The notes beneath the pieces are model-generated. The model searched no databases, had not been told where the DNA came from, and saw only the letters and a program-made list of their open reading frames with translations. From NCBI GenBank assembly GCA_018907035.1, contig JACCIC010000219.1:248001-312000 (forward strand): DNA of 64,000 nucleotides, written 5' to 3'. This document shows, in pieces, positions 34,151 to 44,950 of the stretch. Position numbers and translations under genes: made by a program. How positions within the stretch are numbered: the first letter of the stretch is position 1; every line of letters begins with the position of its first letter. The DNA is from Sycobia sp. Sy_11 (Eukaryota > Arthropoda > Insecta > Hymenoptera > Epichrysomallidae).

Positions 34151-35270
34151 ATATGTATGTAAATATAATTATTTCGATCAGATTCGGGCTCATATAATAC
34201 TCAGTGTTTTTACTTCACAACGTTTCGTCGACAGGTATTGTCAACCTCTACAGGTACTTTAATAAAAATAATATTCAAATAATTACATATCAAAATTATA
34301 TAACAGTGAGATATACCGTACAATAAATAAATGAACACTTTCAATTAAATGTAAAGGCAAACGCTAAGACGTTCTAAGTTAATCTGATGGAAATTTTAAC
34401 ATTGACAATGTCAAAGTTGATAAGTCAATAACGATCACATAAACATAACAAATCAAGTACTAATTATAAAATTTTAAGTCAAAATATATTCTAAAATTGT
34501 AAAAATGAGATTATTCCTGAGTATATTTTGCTAAGAAATAGCGTGTCTTTTTTTTTATTAACAGTGTGTTTGATATTACGTTGTATAAAAAGCATTTCAG
34601 ACAAAGTTTTTTTTTTTAAATTATTGTCAATATCTAATATATTTACATTATCCCAATTAAAGGTGCGAGATATATATCTTTTTAATACGATCGTATTAAC
34701 AAACATAATAAATAACAATTCTGACGCTGTTATTAATATACATTGTAAAGATTATTCACACACCTTTAATTGGGATAATGTAAATATATTAGATATTGAC
34801 AATAACTTTAAAAAACGCACTTTGTCTGAAATACTTTTTATACAACGTTATATCACACTGTTAATAAAATAGAAGACATACTATTTGTTAGCAATATATA
34901 TTCAGGAATAATCTCATTTTTATAATTTTAGAATAAATTTTGACTTTAAATTTTATAATTAGTACTTGATTTGTTATGTTTATGTGATCGTTATTGACTA
35001 ATCAACATTGACATTGTCAATATTAAAATTTTCATCAGTTTGACTTAGAACGTCTTAATCTTTGCCTTTAAATTTAATTGTAAGTATTGATTTATTTATT
35101 ATACGATATTTCTCACTGTTATATAATTTTGATATATAATTATTTGAATATTATTTTTATTAAAGCACCTGAAGAGGTTGACAATACCTGTCGACGAAAC
35201 GTTGTGAAATAAAAACACGTGAGTTTTTTATTAGCCCGAACCTGATCGAAATAATTATATTTACATACAT
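34151..35270. mobile_element. 1.1-kb palindromic foldback with hammerhead motifs (Penelope-type, second family)
   Basis: The arms 34151-34665 and 34761-35270 are inverted copies with few differences, around a spacer of about 95 bp. The outer ends read ATGTATGTAAATATAATTAT and its complement. There is no coding frame. Each arm carries a hammerhead-like block near its outer third (34226-34256 minus, 35166-35206 plus). The ends differ from the Penelope family at 9, 23, 31 and 57 kb, so this is a different family or type. No TSD was found. Confidence 0.7.
35166..35206 (+). ncRNA. Hammerhead ribozyme motif, second design
   Basis: Stem I CAC/GTG, core CTGAAGA, stem II GTTGAC/GTCGAC (with one wobble pair, after one extra G) around a 7-nt loop, then GAAACGTT. 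The layout matches copy 2 of the other family, but every stem has a different sequence, so the shared core is not simple homology of flanks. The mirror copy in the left arm (34226-34256, minus) reads CTGTAGA and should be dead. Confidence 0.65.
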
Positions 35271-35575
35271 ATACATATATACACGAGGGTGAAAACAAAA
35301 CTATCTATTTATTATCATATATTAATATTATCTAAATCCTTCACTATTGCATACAAGTACACCCTCAATTATTTTTATATAGTAATATGTTTTGCCAGGA
35401 TATATTAATAGACATTAAAAAAAAGTCAGATAAATTTACATATTAACAGTTCATAATTTCAGAGAATCAACTTTTATCAACTATATTATGTATTAAAAAT
35501 AAGGCTTTCATAAAGAAAAACTCTGAAAAATCAAATACCAGACATATGTTACAAAAAGAAGGAACAACCTCTAAT
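35271..35575. other. AT-rich spacer, nothing recognised
   Basis: No supported feature. Confidence 0.4.
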
Positions 35576-36787
35576 TACGAGGGTGAATTGATAAGATTCC
35601 TGCCTGACCTGAAGAGATGGCGCCAGTAGGCCTACCTTGAGGTGGCGTTATATAATACCATCCTTAGATGGCCTGTAGCTATAGTTTAAGTCCGATCGCC
35701 ATGTTAGTTTAGGTTTGACGGCAAGCTGAACAAGATGCCTCTGTGCTTTTCGTAAAAATGGAAAAGCTGGAAAATTGTGCTGTCATCAAATAGTTTTATT
35801 TGAAGGGGTTACGGCCGAAGAAAATTAAACAAGAGATGGACTCAACACTGGGGACATCCTCTCCATCATATTCAGCAGTTCAGCAGTGAGTTTCCGAGTT
35901 TAAAAAGGGTCGTGTGAGCACCTCTGACGAGCCTCGCTCAAGACGCCCAATTGAGGTCACAACTCCAGATATGATCTAAAAATCCATCAAATAGTGCTGA
36001 AAGACGGAAGATTAAAAGTGCGTAAGATAGCTGAGACCTGTAAGATGTCATATAAACGTGTAAAAAATATTTTGCACCAACATTTGTATATGGAAAAGCT
36101 CTGTGTAAGAGGGGTGCCGCGTTTGCTAACAATCGACCAAAAATTGATTCAAAAGAACATTTCTACCGCCATTTTGGCGTTGTATAAGCGTAATCCAAGC
36201 GAATTTTTGCGTCGATTCATAATCGTTGACGAAACTTGGGTCCACTACTACACTCCTGATACCAAACAACAGTCTATGTGACGTCCGCGTTTACTCACCC
36301 TTCCACATATGAGCTTTTCGTGAAGCACACATATACATATATATATATACGTGTATGCCTCACTAGGATTTGGCTTTTGAGCTTGGAGTTGCCTCTACTA
36401 GCTCTGGATCCTCGTGCCCTGATCTTTATATATAATAAAAATATATAACGGAGGAAAAAGAAAACCGAGCCTTCTTGAATATTAGATGGAGATGAAGGAA
36501 CTTCTCATGGATATGGGCTCCTTCTCTAACAAAAAGACGTCCTTATCCGTCTTAGCCTTAATTTCTAATTTAACTATTTCCCTATTGCTAGTAAAGATTT
36601 TCGAAAGGTAGTGGAAAGGATTTGGGGCTTATATAGTTCCATTCTTTGCAAGGGGGACCCAATAACTTCCCCGGTAAGGTTTAATTTGCGAAAAGTAGAG
36701 CGAGAAAAATGAATTACAAAAAATTTATCGTTAAGATTTTATTTTACTCCCTTTTTTTTCTATTAGCGCAGATATCCCTAATCCTCT

Positions 36788-36802
36788 AGAGAGAGAGAGA
36801 GA

Positions 36803-36853
<51 letters not shown>
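36788..36853. repeat. (GA)n microsatellite inside the solo LTR
   Basis: GA run with a few interruptions; the related LTR at 14620 has a shorter GA run at the matching place (15131-15154), so it is an LTR-borne repeat that expanded. Confidence 0.85.
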
Positions 36854-36855
<2 letters not shown>

Positions 36856-37845
36856 GTAGAGAAGAGAGAGAGAGAGAGGGAGTGGAAGAGCGCTAGACGG
36901 AGCGAGAGAGCGCAGAGCAGCCCGAGCGTCTATTCTCAGCTCGCTCTACTCGACCGCTTCTCTAGCGCTGCGAGAGCTTCTCTCGTCTCTCCTCTCTCTT
37001 GCCGCTTTCTTTCCTGGCTACTGCTTTTGCTGTTGTTGTTGGTGGTGTAATTGTACGTGGAGTTGAGTGATGTGAAAGGTAACGTAGGGTGTGAAGATCG
37101 AGTAGAAGTAGACGTAGGAGCAGACGGTGAGCATGAAAACCTACTCTTTTATAGGAGAAACGCGGATATTCTCTATTGTTCGGAGTTTGCACTCCTGTGA
37201 TTGGCTCGAAAAATTCGGGGGCTTTTGTTTGCCGATGCAAGTGCTGGGACCGATAAGAATGGTATCTCTCTCTTTCTCTCACAGATGGCATTAGGTGTAC
37301 TAAAAACTTACATTTTAAGTTTCTAATATTATAATACTTCTTATATTGGTATAAACCTTTTTTAATACAATTATTCTGTTATGTACATTTGTGTAGTTGT
37401 GCATTCGTATACATCTTGTATTAATGGCACGGTTCTTTCTATCTATTGCAATTCGAATGATTGTTCATGTTTTACATGATATTGTTTGTATATTTTATTG
37501 ATCGTATATCAATATTACTTTTAGTATTATATACGTTGAATAAAATATACTGTTTATATCTGAAACATCAAGGTTATGTGCCTTTGTGCATCAATTTATA
37601 ATTTTAATATTAGGTTTATATGTAATTGTGATATATTATATTATGCATATTTCATTCGTCCTACAAATATTTACAGTACATATTTATTTTATATGTCTTA
37701 TTTATTAAATATAAATGCATATATATATATTTTACATAGTAATATATTTATAGATTTTAAGATTTGTATATTCTATCATTACGCATATAATATTTTTATT
37801 TATAATATCCTTTATTTACTTCTATAATATATTTATTTGTTCCAC

Positions 37846-37849
<4 letters not shown>

Positions 37850-37897
<48 letters not shown>

Positions 37898-37993
37898 CCA
37901 ACATAAATACACCCATTTTCTATATATATATATCAATTTTAGGTTTGTTTATAATACATGTATATACCACATGTGTATTTTTATTACTTATAC

Positions 37994-38059
<66 letters not shown>
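37850..38059. repeat. (TA)n and (TG)n microsatellites inside the solo LTR
   Basis: TA at about 37850-37894 and 37999-38033, followed directly by TG at 38034-38059. Confidence 0.9.
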
Positions 38060-39274
38060 CTGTATATGTATATATTTAATTATAATGTAATATACAATTT
38101 TAATGTGTATATACGTTATTTGTTAATCATATTTTTGTTATCCTTTTATTTATTCACAAGGTACATATTATTCATTTATAAAACACATTTTAAATTGTAT
38201 ATTTTCCATTTTTGAATTCTATTTTATTTTGTAGTTTCCTATATAGAGTCAAAAGATGAGAGAAAGTTTGTTGGAACCTCTCTAATCTGTTGACTCTGTC
38301 CGAAAATATGTAGGGGAGATAAGGATGCATTGTATACGTATAAATATCAGTAGCCTTGCCAGATACTGCACCTGAAAAAGCAGTGTGACGTAACTCGGCG
38401 CGGCGATGCCCTGCAGTATCTTATGGAAAATTTTTATTTTCCGTATGGGTTCGAACCCCGTGCCTCGCCGCGCAAAACCGCGACATCGAAGGCCACAGCA
38501 CCGGCCTGGCTCGGCTTTCGACCTGCTTGGATATTTCTTTTTCTTTTTTTTTTTAATTTAATGGTGACGTAACACTAAACAGTGGATTGGACCAGGGGAA
38601 CCAACTTCAAAGAAAGCAAAAACAATTTTTTCGGCAAACAAGGTTATGGCTACTGTTTTTTGGAAAGCAACAAGTATTATATACATTGATTACCTTGAAA
38701 AGGGTAAAACTATCACTGGTCAATACTACGCAGACTTATTGCAACGAAAATTAAACGACCTCGTCTGGCGAAGAAAAAATCTTGTTTCATCACGATAACG
38801 CACAGCGCAAACGTCAATCGTTACGATGGCTAAAATCAACGATCTGAAGTTTGAATTGATGCCGCACCCTCCTTACTCTCCAGACCTAGCCCCGAGTGAA
38901 TATTATCTATTTCCTAACCTTAAAAAATGGCTTGGCGGTAAGAGATTTGCGGACAATGAAGAAGTAATCGAACCTGTAAATGGGTATTTTGAGGAGCTTG
39001 ACGAATCAGTCTATAGAGATGGCATTAATATGAGAAATATATCAGCTTTGGAGGAGATTATGTTGAGAAATAAAAAATAATTCTTAAAAACGTTGTTTTT
39101 CTTGGTCAGGCCGGAAACTTATCAATCCACCCTCGTATTTGTTTTTCTGTGCTTGAGAACATATTGAAACCAATAGAATTTGATTCAGATTGAATCAACT
39201 TTTACTTATACAGTTTTTAGTAAAAAAAGTAATTCGTAAATAACACTATTCTTTTATACCATTCAACATTATAC

Positions 39275-40402
39275 TGTGACGTCTGGGCATTTTTACCCTT
39301 CCGTATACGTTATTCTTTTTTTTTATACATACGTGTATTAATTTTAATACACATATGTATTCCTATTGTTTTAGGCAGTTTTGAGCCTGGAGTTGCCTCC
39401 ACTAGCTCAGGAATGCCTGTCGATCACTTGATGGCAACAAACAATAAGGTATAAATTTTAATGGAGATTATGAAACCCTATTCTGGTCTTACATAGGTGA
39501 GAGTCCAAGGCTTTATTTGAATGCAATTTCCTCTTCTTTCCAAGGGGAAGCTAAACCCGCCTCGGCCTACCGACCTAGTTCCCTATTGACTAAGTATGTA
39601 CGCGTGATAAACTAGGGGGATGTTCAGTCCTACCATATAGGAGGACCAGACACTTCCCCGGAAAAAGGAGATAGAAAGAAAAGGGAGAGAGAGAAATATT
39701 AGATTTATAATTTGTTAAATATTAATGAAATTTATTTCTTACTTGTATATAGTGCACGGTGACAGAAAGAGGTCTTACGGGAGACTGCTTGACTGAATGC
39801 TGCTGACTGAATGAATTTTTGTGGAAAAATCGGGGCTTTATATACCCGATTTTTCCATGATCATCCGCAATTCCTCTCTCTGCTCCTCGTTTTTACAGCT
39901 TTTTTATTACATTGTTTACTTTGCTTACTTTTAGTCTTAATACTAGTATAAACAATTAAATTTTATCATAAACATTCATTATAATTTTTATCTTAAATAT
40001 TTGTTGTATTAAAAATGTAGTTTAATTGTTTAAAGTATTAATTTTACTATAAATTAAATATCGAAAATTGTACACTAGCGCATCGCTAATGTACATGTTG
40101 CGTTACCTATGAGACCTTCGTCGGAGAAATATACGCTTCTGACGTATGATCTTGCGCAAGCCAACGTCTTATTTCAGCGGTATTATGAAATTGTTTTCCT
40201 CGCCCAAATAAGATGATGACATGCTAGATGAAATTCGGCCATTTTAGTTTCGATTCTTATTCTATAAAATTTTATTTGTATATATTTATTTATATATATA
40301 CACATATATGTTCAAGTATTATTATTAATTATTGTATGTATTTATTTAATAATATATATACATATAATATATTATTATATTATATATTTTTCTTTATAAA
40401 TG

Positions 40403-40451
<49 letters not shown>

Positions 40452-40570
40452 CTCTATTATTATATATTATATTTAAAACTCTAGTTTACATTTGTACGTG
40501 TATATGGATATATATACCTTCAATGTTTAAATTAATATTATTTTATTAAGATTATTAGCTCGATGTTACA
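39275..40570 (-). repeat. 3' LTR of the 13-kb Gypsy element
   Basis: 1296 bp, TG...CA ends (plus strand TGTGACGTC...GATGTTACA). It matches the 5' LTR at 50975-52466 closely over the full length apart from the TA-repeat part (40410-40448 here), which is much longer in the other LTR. The same palindrome-enclosed TATA box is present at 39836-39844. Confidence 0.93.
39823..39856 (-). promoter_or_regulatory. LTR TATA box enclosed by a 12-bp perfect inverted repeat
   Basis: On the minus strand GGAAAAATCGGG, then TATATAAAG in the loop, then the exact complement CCCGATTTTTCC. The downstream side would be the LTR transcription start region. The same structure is at 62945-62976 and, with changes in one arm and the TATA box, at 51524-51557. 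Confidence 0.7.
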
Positions 40571-40576
40571 CCCCTT
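40571..40576 (-). promoter_or_regulatory. Short polypurine run next to the 3' LTR
   Basis: The minus strand ends CGCAAGGGG directly before the LTR start TGTAACATC. The purine run is short for a plus-strand primer but is at the right position. Confidence 0.4.
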
Positions 40577-40919
40577 GCGTAAGACGGTTGTTAGAAGTAT
40601 GAAAACAATCGTTCTCCTCTGTTAAGGTAATGCGGCGTTAAATAGTGTACATATGACAAAAAGTATAAAAATTTTTTTTTCCTCCCCATTCGATCTCTGC
40701 ATTTGCCCAGAGCAATGTGTCTGTGATGGAGGAAAAACCTAAGGAAAGAAAACCCAGTGGGAAAAAATCTCCATAGGAAAACCTCGTTCGAAGATGCGTG
40801 GGGTTCACATGATTCTTTGTATCGCAACTTACTCTACTTACATTAATACATGCGAAGTTTCATGCGAAATTCGATATCTGGTAATTATGGAAGTAGGAAA
40901 TTTACTTTTATTGTTTTGT

Positions 40920-42402
40920 CTAATTCTGGAAAAGTCGCGTGAGTTGAGGATTTATTTTTATGGTTTTGCAGAAAAAAAACGTTTGTTTTTCTTTTGTCTT
41001 ATCGGTAGTGGTTAGTACTAGTTCTGGCTTGGGTTCCGGTTTTGGCTCTGGTTGAGCGATCATTTCGTAACTGTTTCCTGCCTCTTGTTTCGTCAGTGGT
41101 TGTTTGAGAGATATGAAGAAGTGTGCGGCTGTGCTCCAACTGGCTGAGAATAGGTATATGGACCAACCGTATACGCGATGAAGGGCGTATCCGTTGAGGA
41201 CAACCTCTATGAACGATTTTATCACGTGTATGATCACCAGGACTGCTATTATCCCCGCGCTTGCGGATCCAAAGGTGATAAATTTATTTCATATTTTTTT
41301 CCAAGCTGAATTTACTAAATTATCCATGGTGTCTTCATTTATGAAGTGTGATATCGTGTTGCCGCTCGTCACTCCGGATTCGTGCATGTCGTGCGCTACG
41401 TTATTCAACAATGCAGCTGTTTCTACTGGAAACATAATTCGTTCCTTTAGTTTTTCTAAATCTTTACTGGAGTAGATTCTGGATGTTGCTATGCCGATTG
41501 GATTAATATATTTCCATGTCAGCTGAGTCATGGGTTTTAGGTTTGTGGGTTCTCTTGCCTCGGTCGGTTTTGGTGCCAATTTGTACCATTCGCTATCAAT
41601 ACGGTAGTATGATGGTAGCACTTGGTTACAGGGAACTGAATAGATAGGAATGAATAGGAAAAAGAATAGATTACGTCTTGATATATTTGAGGGTTAGTCA
41701 TTTTTATTGCATGACCCTCGAATAATACGCCGTATTCATTAAAGTGGTAATCATTATTAGGGACCGATTCCCAGAAGGTATATCCATCTTTGGCGTCTAT
41801 GCAGAATTTTCCCGATAGTGCACATGATGTTCCCGATTGTAGATGAATTTTATCGTCTTGTAAGTTTACTCGCGCAGATTGTTGCGATAGGGTGATTTTA
41901 AAGGTTCCTTGGACAATAAGAGAATTCCAAGTTCCATAAAGGTCGTTATAGTAGGGTCCCTCGCAAGTTCCGTCATTACTTATGCTTCCGGCGTAGGTCA
42001 TCGAATATATGTTTGTTTGGTTAATTCTGACCCCGTTTATAATGTGATTGTGTCCGAAGTTGATTATCCCAGTTAAATGTAATTGTAAACAACTATCTCT
42101 ACCGACGTCATACAAGTATTCCATTTCGCCGTTATTAACAATAGAGTTATGCGAATGCATCCCGCAGTAATAGATGGTTCTCCGTACCTCTATTTTACAT
42201 TGTAATGTTTTGGTTTCTTGAAAATCGTTGATTTGAAGTAGCTGTATATAGGCAAGTTGGATTATAGGGTGGAGTTGAGGAAAATTGCATTCCCCGATGT
42301 CTAATAACGACATGGTTGTTATAGTCATGATGTTAGATCCGCAATCGTATCCTATCATTGTTTTTTTGGGGTGACGAAAAATAAGGTAAAAAGTGTCATG
42401 TG
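40920..42402 (-). pseudogene. env: env-like membrane glycoprotein of the Gypsy element, broken
   Basis: An env-like glycoprotein would let particles enter cells. On the minus strand a short hydrophobic leader (near 42402) is separated by a frame change at an A-run (about 42360) from the ectodomain (42358 to about 41630). The ectodomain starts GYDCGS and has SLLDIGEC about 20 residues on, with at least nine Cys and several N-x-S/T sites. Another shift occurs near 41630. The following piece ends at an in-frame TGA (about 41289), after which a hydrophobic membrane segment (near 41270-41220) and a Pro-Glu-Lys tail follow. The YDC...SLLD...C opening resembles glycoproteins of chuvirus-like viruses more than the F-type env of errantiviruses. 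I saw no furin-like site or F fusion peptide. Family placement is from memory and needs a profile search. Confidence 0.6.
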
Positions 42403-42904
42403 TAGGAATATCATCTTTTCTGAAATCATAAAGAGTTTAGTTGCGTAATCTGAAAAGTAAGATAGTTATGACATAAGAAAGAATGAAACCGATTGCGAGT
42501 TCGACTTTGATCAACTGAAAAATATAGAATTTACTTGCGCGTAATTTGAATGCGTTTGGTTAATACTTTCCTTCTTTCTTAAAGTCAGCTCGTGCGTTAT
42601 TTACTCTTATGAACAATATTCTTATGTCTATTGTATTTATGTGACTTTCTCGTATTTTGTTAGCTCAAATTCTAGGATGATCACTTATTTGATCTTTTTG
42701 ATACGGTAGAAAGTTTCACTCACCTACTTCTATTGCTTAACGATCTAATATTATCGTAAGGTTAGTATAAAGGGTATTAAGCGTTAGGCAGTATAGCGGA
42801 GGATGAGGAAGTTATTTCATAAGGTTTATATATTTTACTTGTTTTTAAAAACTTTTAAATGTTTAAGGTGCTAGAATCCATTTTCTAGCTAAAGGAGACA
42901 CTGA
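42403..42904 (-). other. Non-coding gap between pol and env
   Basis: About 500 bp with no frame; where a subgenomic env splice acceptor would be expected. I could not pick one acceptor with confidence. Confidence 0.35.
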
Positions 42905-44060
42905 TTAATCTGGTTTCTCCTGCTCTTTCTGTCTACCTTTTTTCTTTTGAGCTGTTGTTTCTTTATTTATGTAAGGGATGTGAAGTCTATTCGCATGAAC
43001 GATTTTACTGCTTTTATTTACTTGGATCCTAATATTATTCTTGTTTAACACTTCTAGTATCTTATGAGGTCCAGAGTAATGGTTTCCAAATTTATTTGGT
43101 TTAGGACCAGATAGTAGGAATACATAATCTCCTATTTTAAAATTCTGTGGATTAATTTTTCTCTCGTAATATTTCTTTGAACGAAATTTTGAGGATACTA
43201 GATTGTCGTAGGCTAATTTCTGGATTCCATTCAATCGTGTGACTAAGTCGACTAGATATCCCTTGTACGTGGGTAGTAAGTCTCCTTCTCTTAAAGGATC
43301 GATAGAAGGCAATCTGGTGATTCTACCCAAAATTAATTCATATGGTGTATGCTTGGTGCTTTCTTGGACACAAGTTTTATAATTTAAAATGGCTATGTCT
43401 AACCAACTGTCCCATTCCTCGTCGTTGGTGGTGTATTATTTTAAGAACTCGCCCAAAACGTGATGTGAGCGTTCTAGCGATCTATTGGATTGCGGGTGGA
43501 AAGCGGTTGTCCGCAGTTTCTTTATTTTAAACCGTTTAGCTATGCGGTTCATTAAGCTACTACGGAAATTTTTCCCTTGGTTTGTAAGAATGATTTTTGG
43601 TGTTCCGAAGGTGCAAATAAATTTTTTTATAAAAAAATCTGCTTTGGTAGTGGACAGTGTATCTGGTAAGGGAACTGCTACGCAGAATTTAGAGAATTGA
43701 TCTTGCATTGTCAAGATGTATTCATTTCCAAGTTTAGTAGGGGTTAATGGCCCTACATCTAAAGCTATTTTATAAAAAGTTGTACCAGGGGTATCAGTGA
43801 TCACCATTGGTTGTTTGATCTTTAATCTCACTAGTTTTTTGAGTTGACAATCTAAACACTGTTGTATTCTACTTTGAATGTCTTCCTTTAAGTTATCCAA
43901 TAATACTTCTGTTTGATTCGATTATATGTCTTGGACACTCCTCTATGTCCTCCTATCGGTGACTTATGTAACTCGTAAAAAATTTCATCCCTCTATTCCT
44001 TCGGAAAGAATTTAAGGGTGTCAGTGCAAATGATAATTTTAATCGGGGAGTTCGTGAAGG
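42905..44060 (-). pseudogene. pol: pol: integrase (zinc domain, core, C-terminal domain)
   Basis: It inserts element DNA into the genome. On the minus strand: zinc domain ELHKSPIGGHRGVSKTY (near 44000-43940) and CLDCQLKK (near 43855), with a stop or shift between. The core, 43900-43436, reads IALDVGPL (first Asp), LTNQGKNF (second catalytic Asp changed to Asn) and SNRSLERSHH (Glu). The C-terminal part, 43330-42905, reads SKKYYERKINPQNFKIGDYVFLL and a basic tail. The core and C-terminal pieces are joined by a frame change near 43430-43330. The Asp-to-Asn change alone should kill activity. Confidence 0.88.
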
Positions 44061-44272
44061 GTGCCTTTATTGTTTTCAAGAATGTCTTGCCATTCTACGT
44101 TTTCAATGTTCTTGCTTTTGGCAATGCTAATAAGGTTTTCTCCTATTTTGATTAGAATTTCCTTTAAGTTCGACAAAGTTTTGTATATATTGGTTTTTAT
44201 TATAGCCATGGATATGGGTATTTCTCCTCGTATGCATAATGCGAAAAGGCTTTTCCAGTGCGACCCTTTTAT

Positions 44273-44950
44273 TTATTGAACATCTCCAATATCCATTGGA
44301 TTCATGCTTATGTCATTGTTTTCCAGTAGTTTTTTAGCACGGTCGTCACAGGGCTTTCCATCGCTAGTTACAAAGAAAACGATGTTATCATTGCCGTGGC
44401 ATATTAGATCTTTGGTTTCTATTACCTTGCCTCTTTTAACCTCGTATTCTTTGTCGTGATTTAGGCTAACCGACGAATCGATGGAGGATATTGATTTTGT
44501 CTCTTCTAGTTGATTAGCGCTTATCAGTTGGGGTAAGGCTGTTGGTTCAGCTTCAAACTCTTCGTGTGATTCCGGCTCGCTTTCGGCATAAAAAGGCGCC
44601 TGTAGTACCGCGTCACGCGTGGGCCTTTTTCTTATCGGAGATTTTTGGATAATTTCCCCTTGCGTAATATCCTTTGTTCTTTTGTTTTCGATTACTGGTA
44701 AAGCAGACATTTGGAATTCCCCTTGCGTAATCTTTTTAGGTCGTCCTCTCTTCTTTGGCTGTGTAATTATCTTCGGATTTGATTTATTTTTATCCGTGCG
44801 TCCTGGCGCATTGCTGAGTTCCCGTCCTGATCTTGTCACGATATTTGTTATGACTATTTCTGGTGGATTTCGTGATAATGCGTCTGCGTTAGAATTTAGT
44901 TTTCCTGGTTTATACAAGACGGTATAATAATATTCGGAGAGTTTGAACCG
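44273..44950 (-). pseudogene. pol: pol: spacer between RNase H and integrase with AT-hook-like motif
   Basis: It opens YKPGKLNSNADALSRNPP, the usual end of the Gypsy RNase H/connection region, and continues about 190 residues of low-complexity acidic and basic sequence. It includes KKRGRPKK, an AT-hook-like core, and two ITQGE(F/I) repeats. The function of the spacer is unknown; such hooks may help chromatin binding, which is speculation here. Confidence 0.65.

Larger units (their letters stand above)
36277..38574 (-). mobile_element. Solo LTR, about 2.3 kb, nested in a mariner
   Basis: It starts TGTGACGTC and ends GTGACGTAACA. The last 340 bp match the end of the solo LTR at 14620-17102, and the first 150 bp match the start of the LTRs of the 13-kb Gypsy element (TTTTGAGC(C/T)TGGAGTTGCC...CTAGCTC). 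It contains (GA)n at 36788-36853, (TA)n at 37850-37894 and 37999-38033, and (TG)n at 38034-38059. No coding sequence. Confidence 0.85.
35758..39080 (+). pseudogene. mariner transposase, interrupted by an LTR and by stops
   Basis: The first part runs from the ATG at 35758 to 36276: stops at the 12th codon and near 35887 and 35975, then WVPRLL-type VPRLLTIDQK and IVDETWVHYYT with the first catalytic Asp. The second part, 38578 to the stop at 39080: WIGPGEPT-type sequence, ending in HPPYSPDLAPSEYYLFPNLK, where the third catalytic Asp is Glu. The middle Asp region (FHHDNA-type, near 38785-38800) is out of frame. This was a mariner DD34D enzyme, already decaying. Confidence 0.85.
35576..39137 (+). 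mobile_element. mariner element split by a solo LTR
   Basis: The outer ends CGAGGGTG...GATAAG (35578-) and its complement (to 39135) are inverted repeats next to TA on both sides (35576-35577, 39136-39137). The mariner itself would be about 1.26 kb, the normal size, once the LTR at 36277-38574 is left out. The homologous region of the mariner at 20216 reads straight through the break, so the junction is certain. The inner edges suggest a TSD TCTA with one base lost (left TCTA, right CTA). Confidence 0.9.

Noticed and set aside
37576..38215. Several open frames rich in Tyr/Ile, also at 49525-49809 and 52126-52380
   Set aside because: Translations of TA/TG microsatellites inside LTRs.
38440..38470. 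GGGTTCGAACCCC, a perfect pol III B-box-like palindrome in the solo LTR
   Set aside because: No tRNA fold or A box at the right distance; the related LTR at 16955-16980 has it mutated.
44619..44927. Plus-strand open frame opposite pol, also 46644-47039 and 24096-24728
   Set aside because: Antisense shadows of the retroelement and mariner genes on the minus strand.
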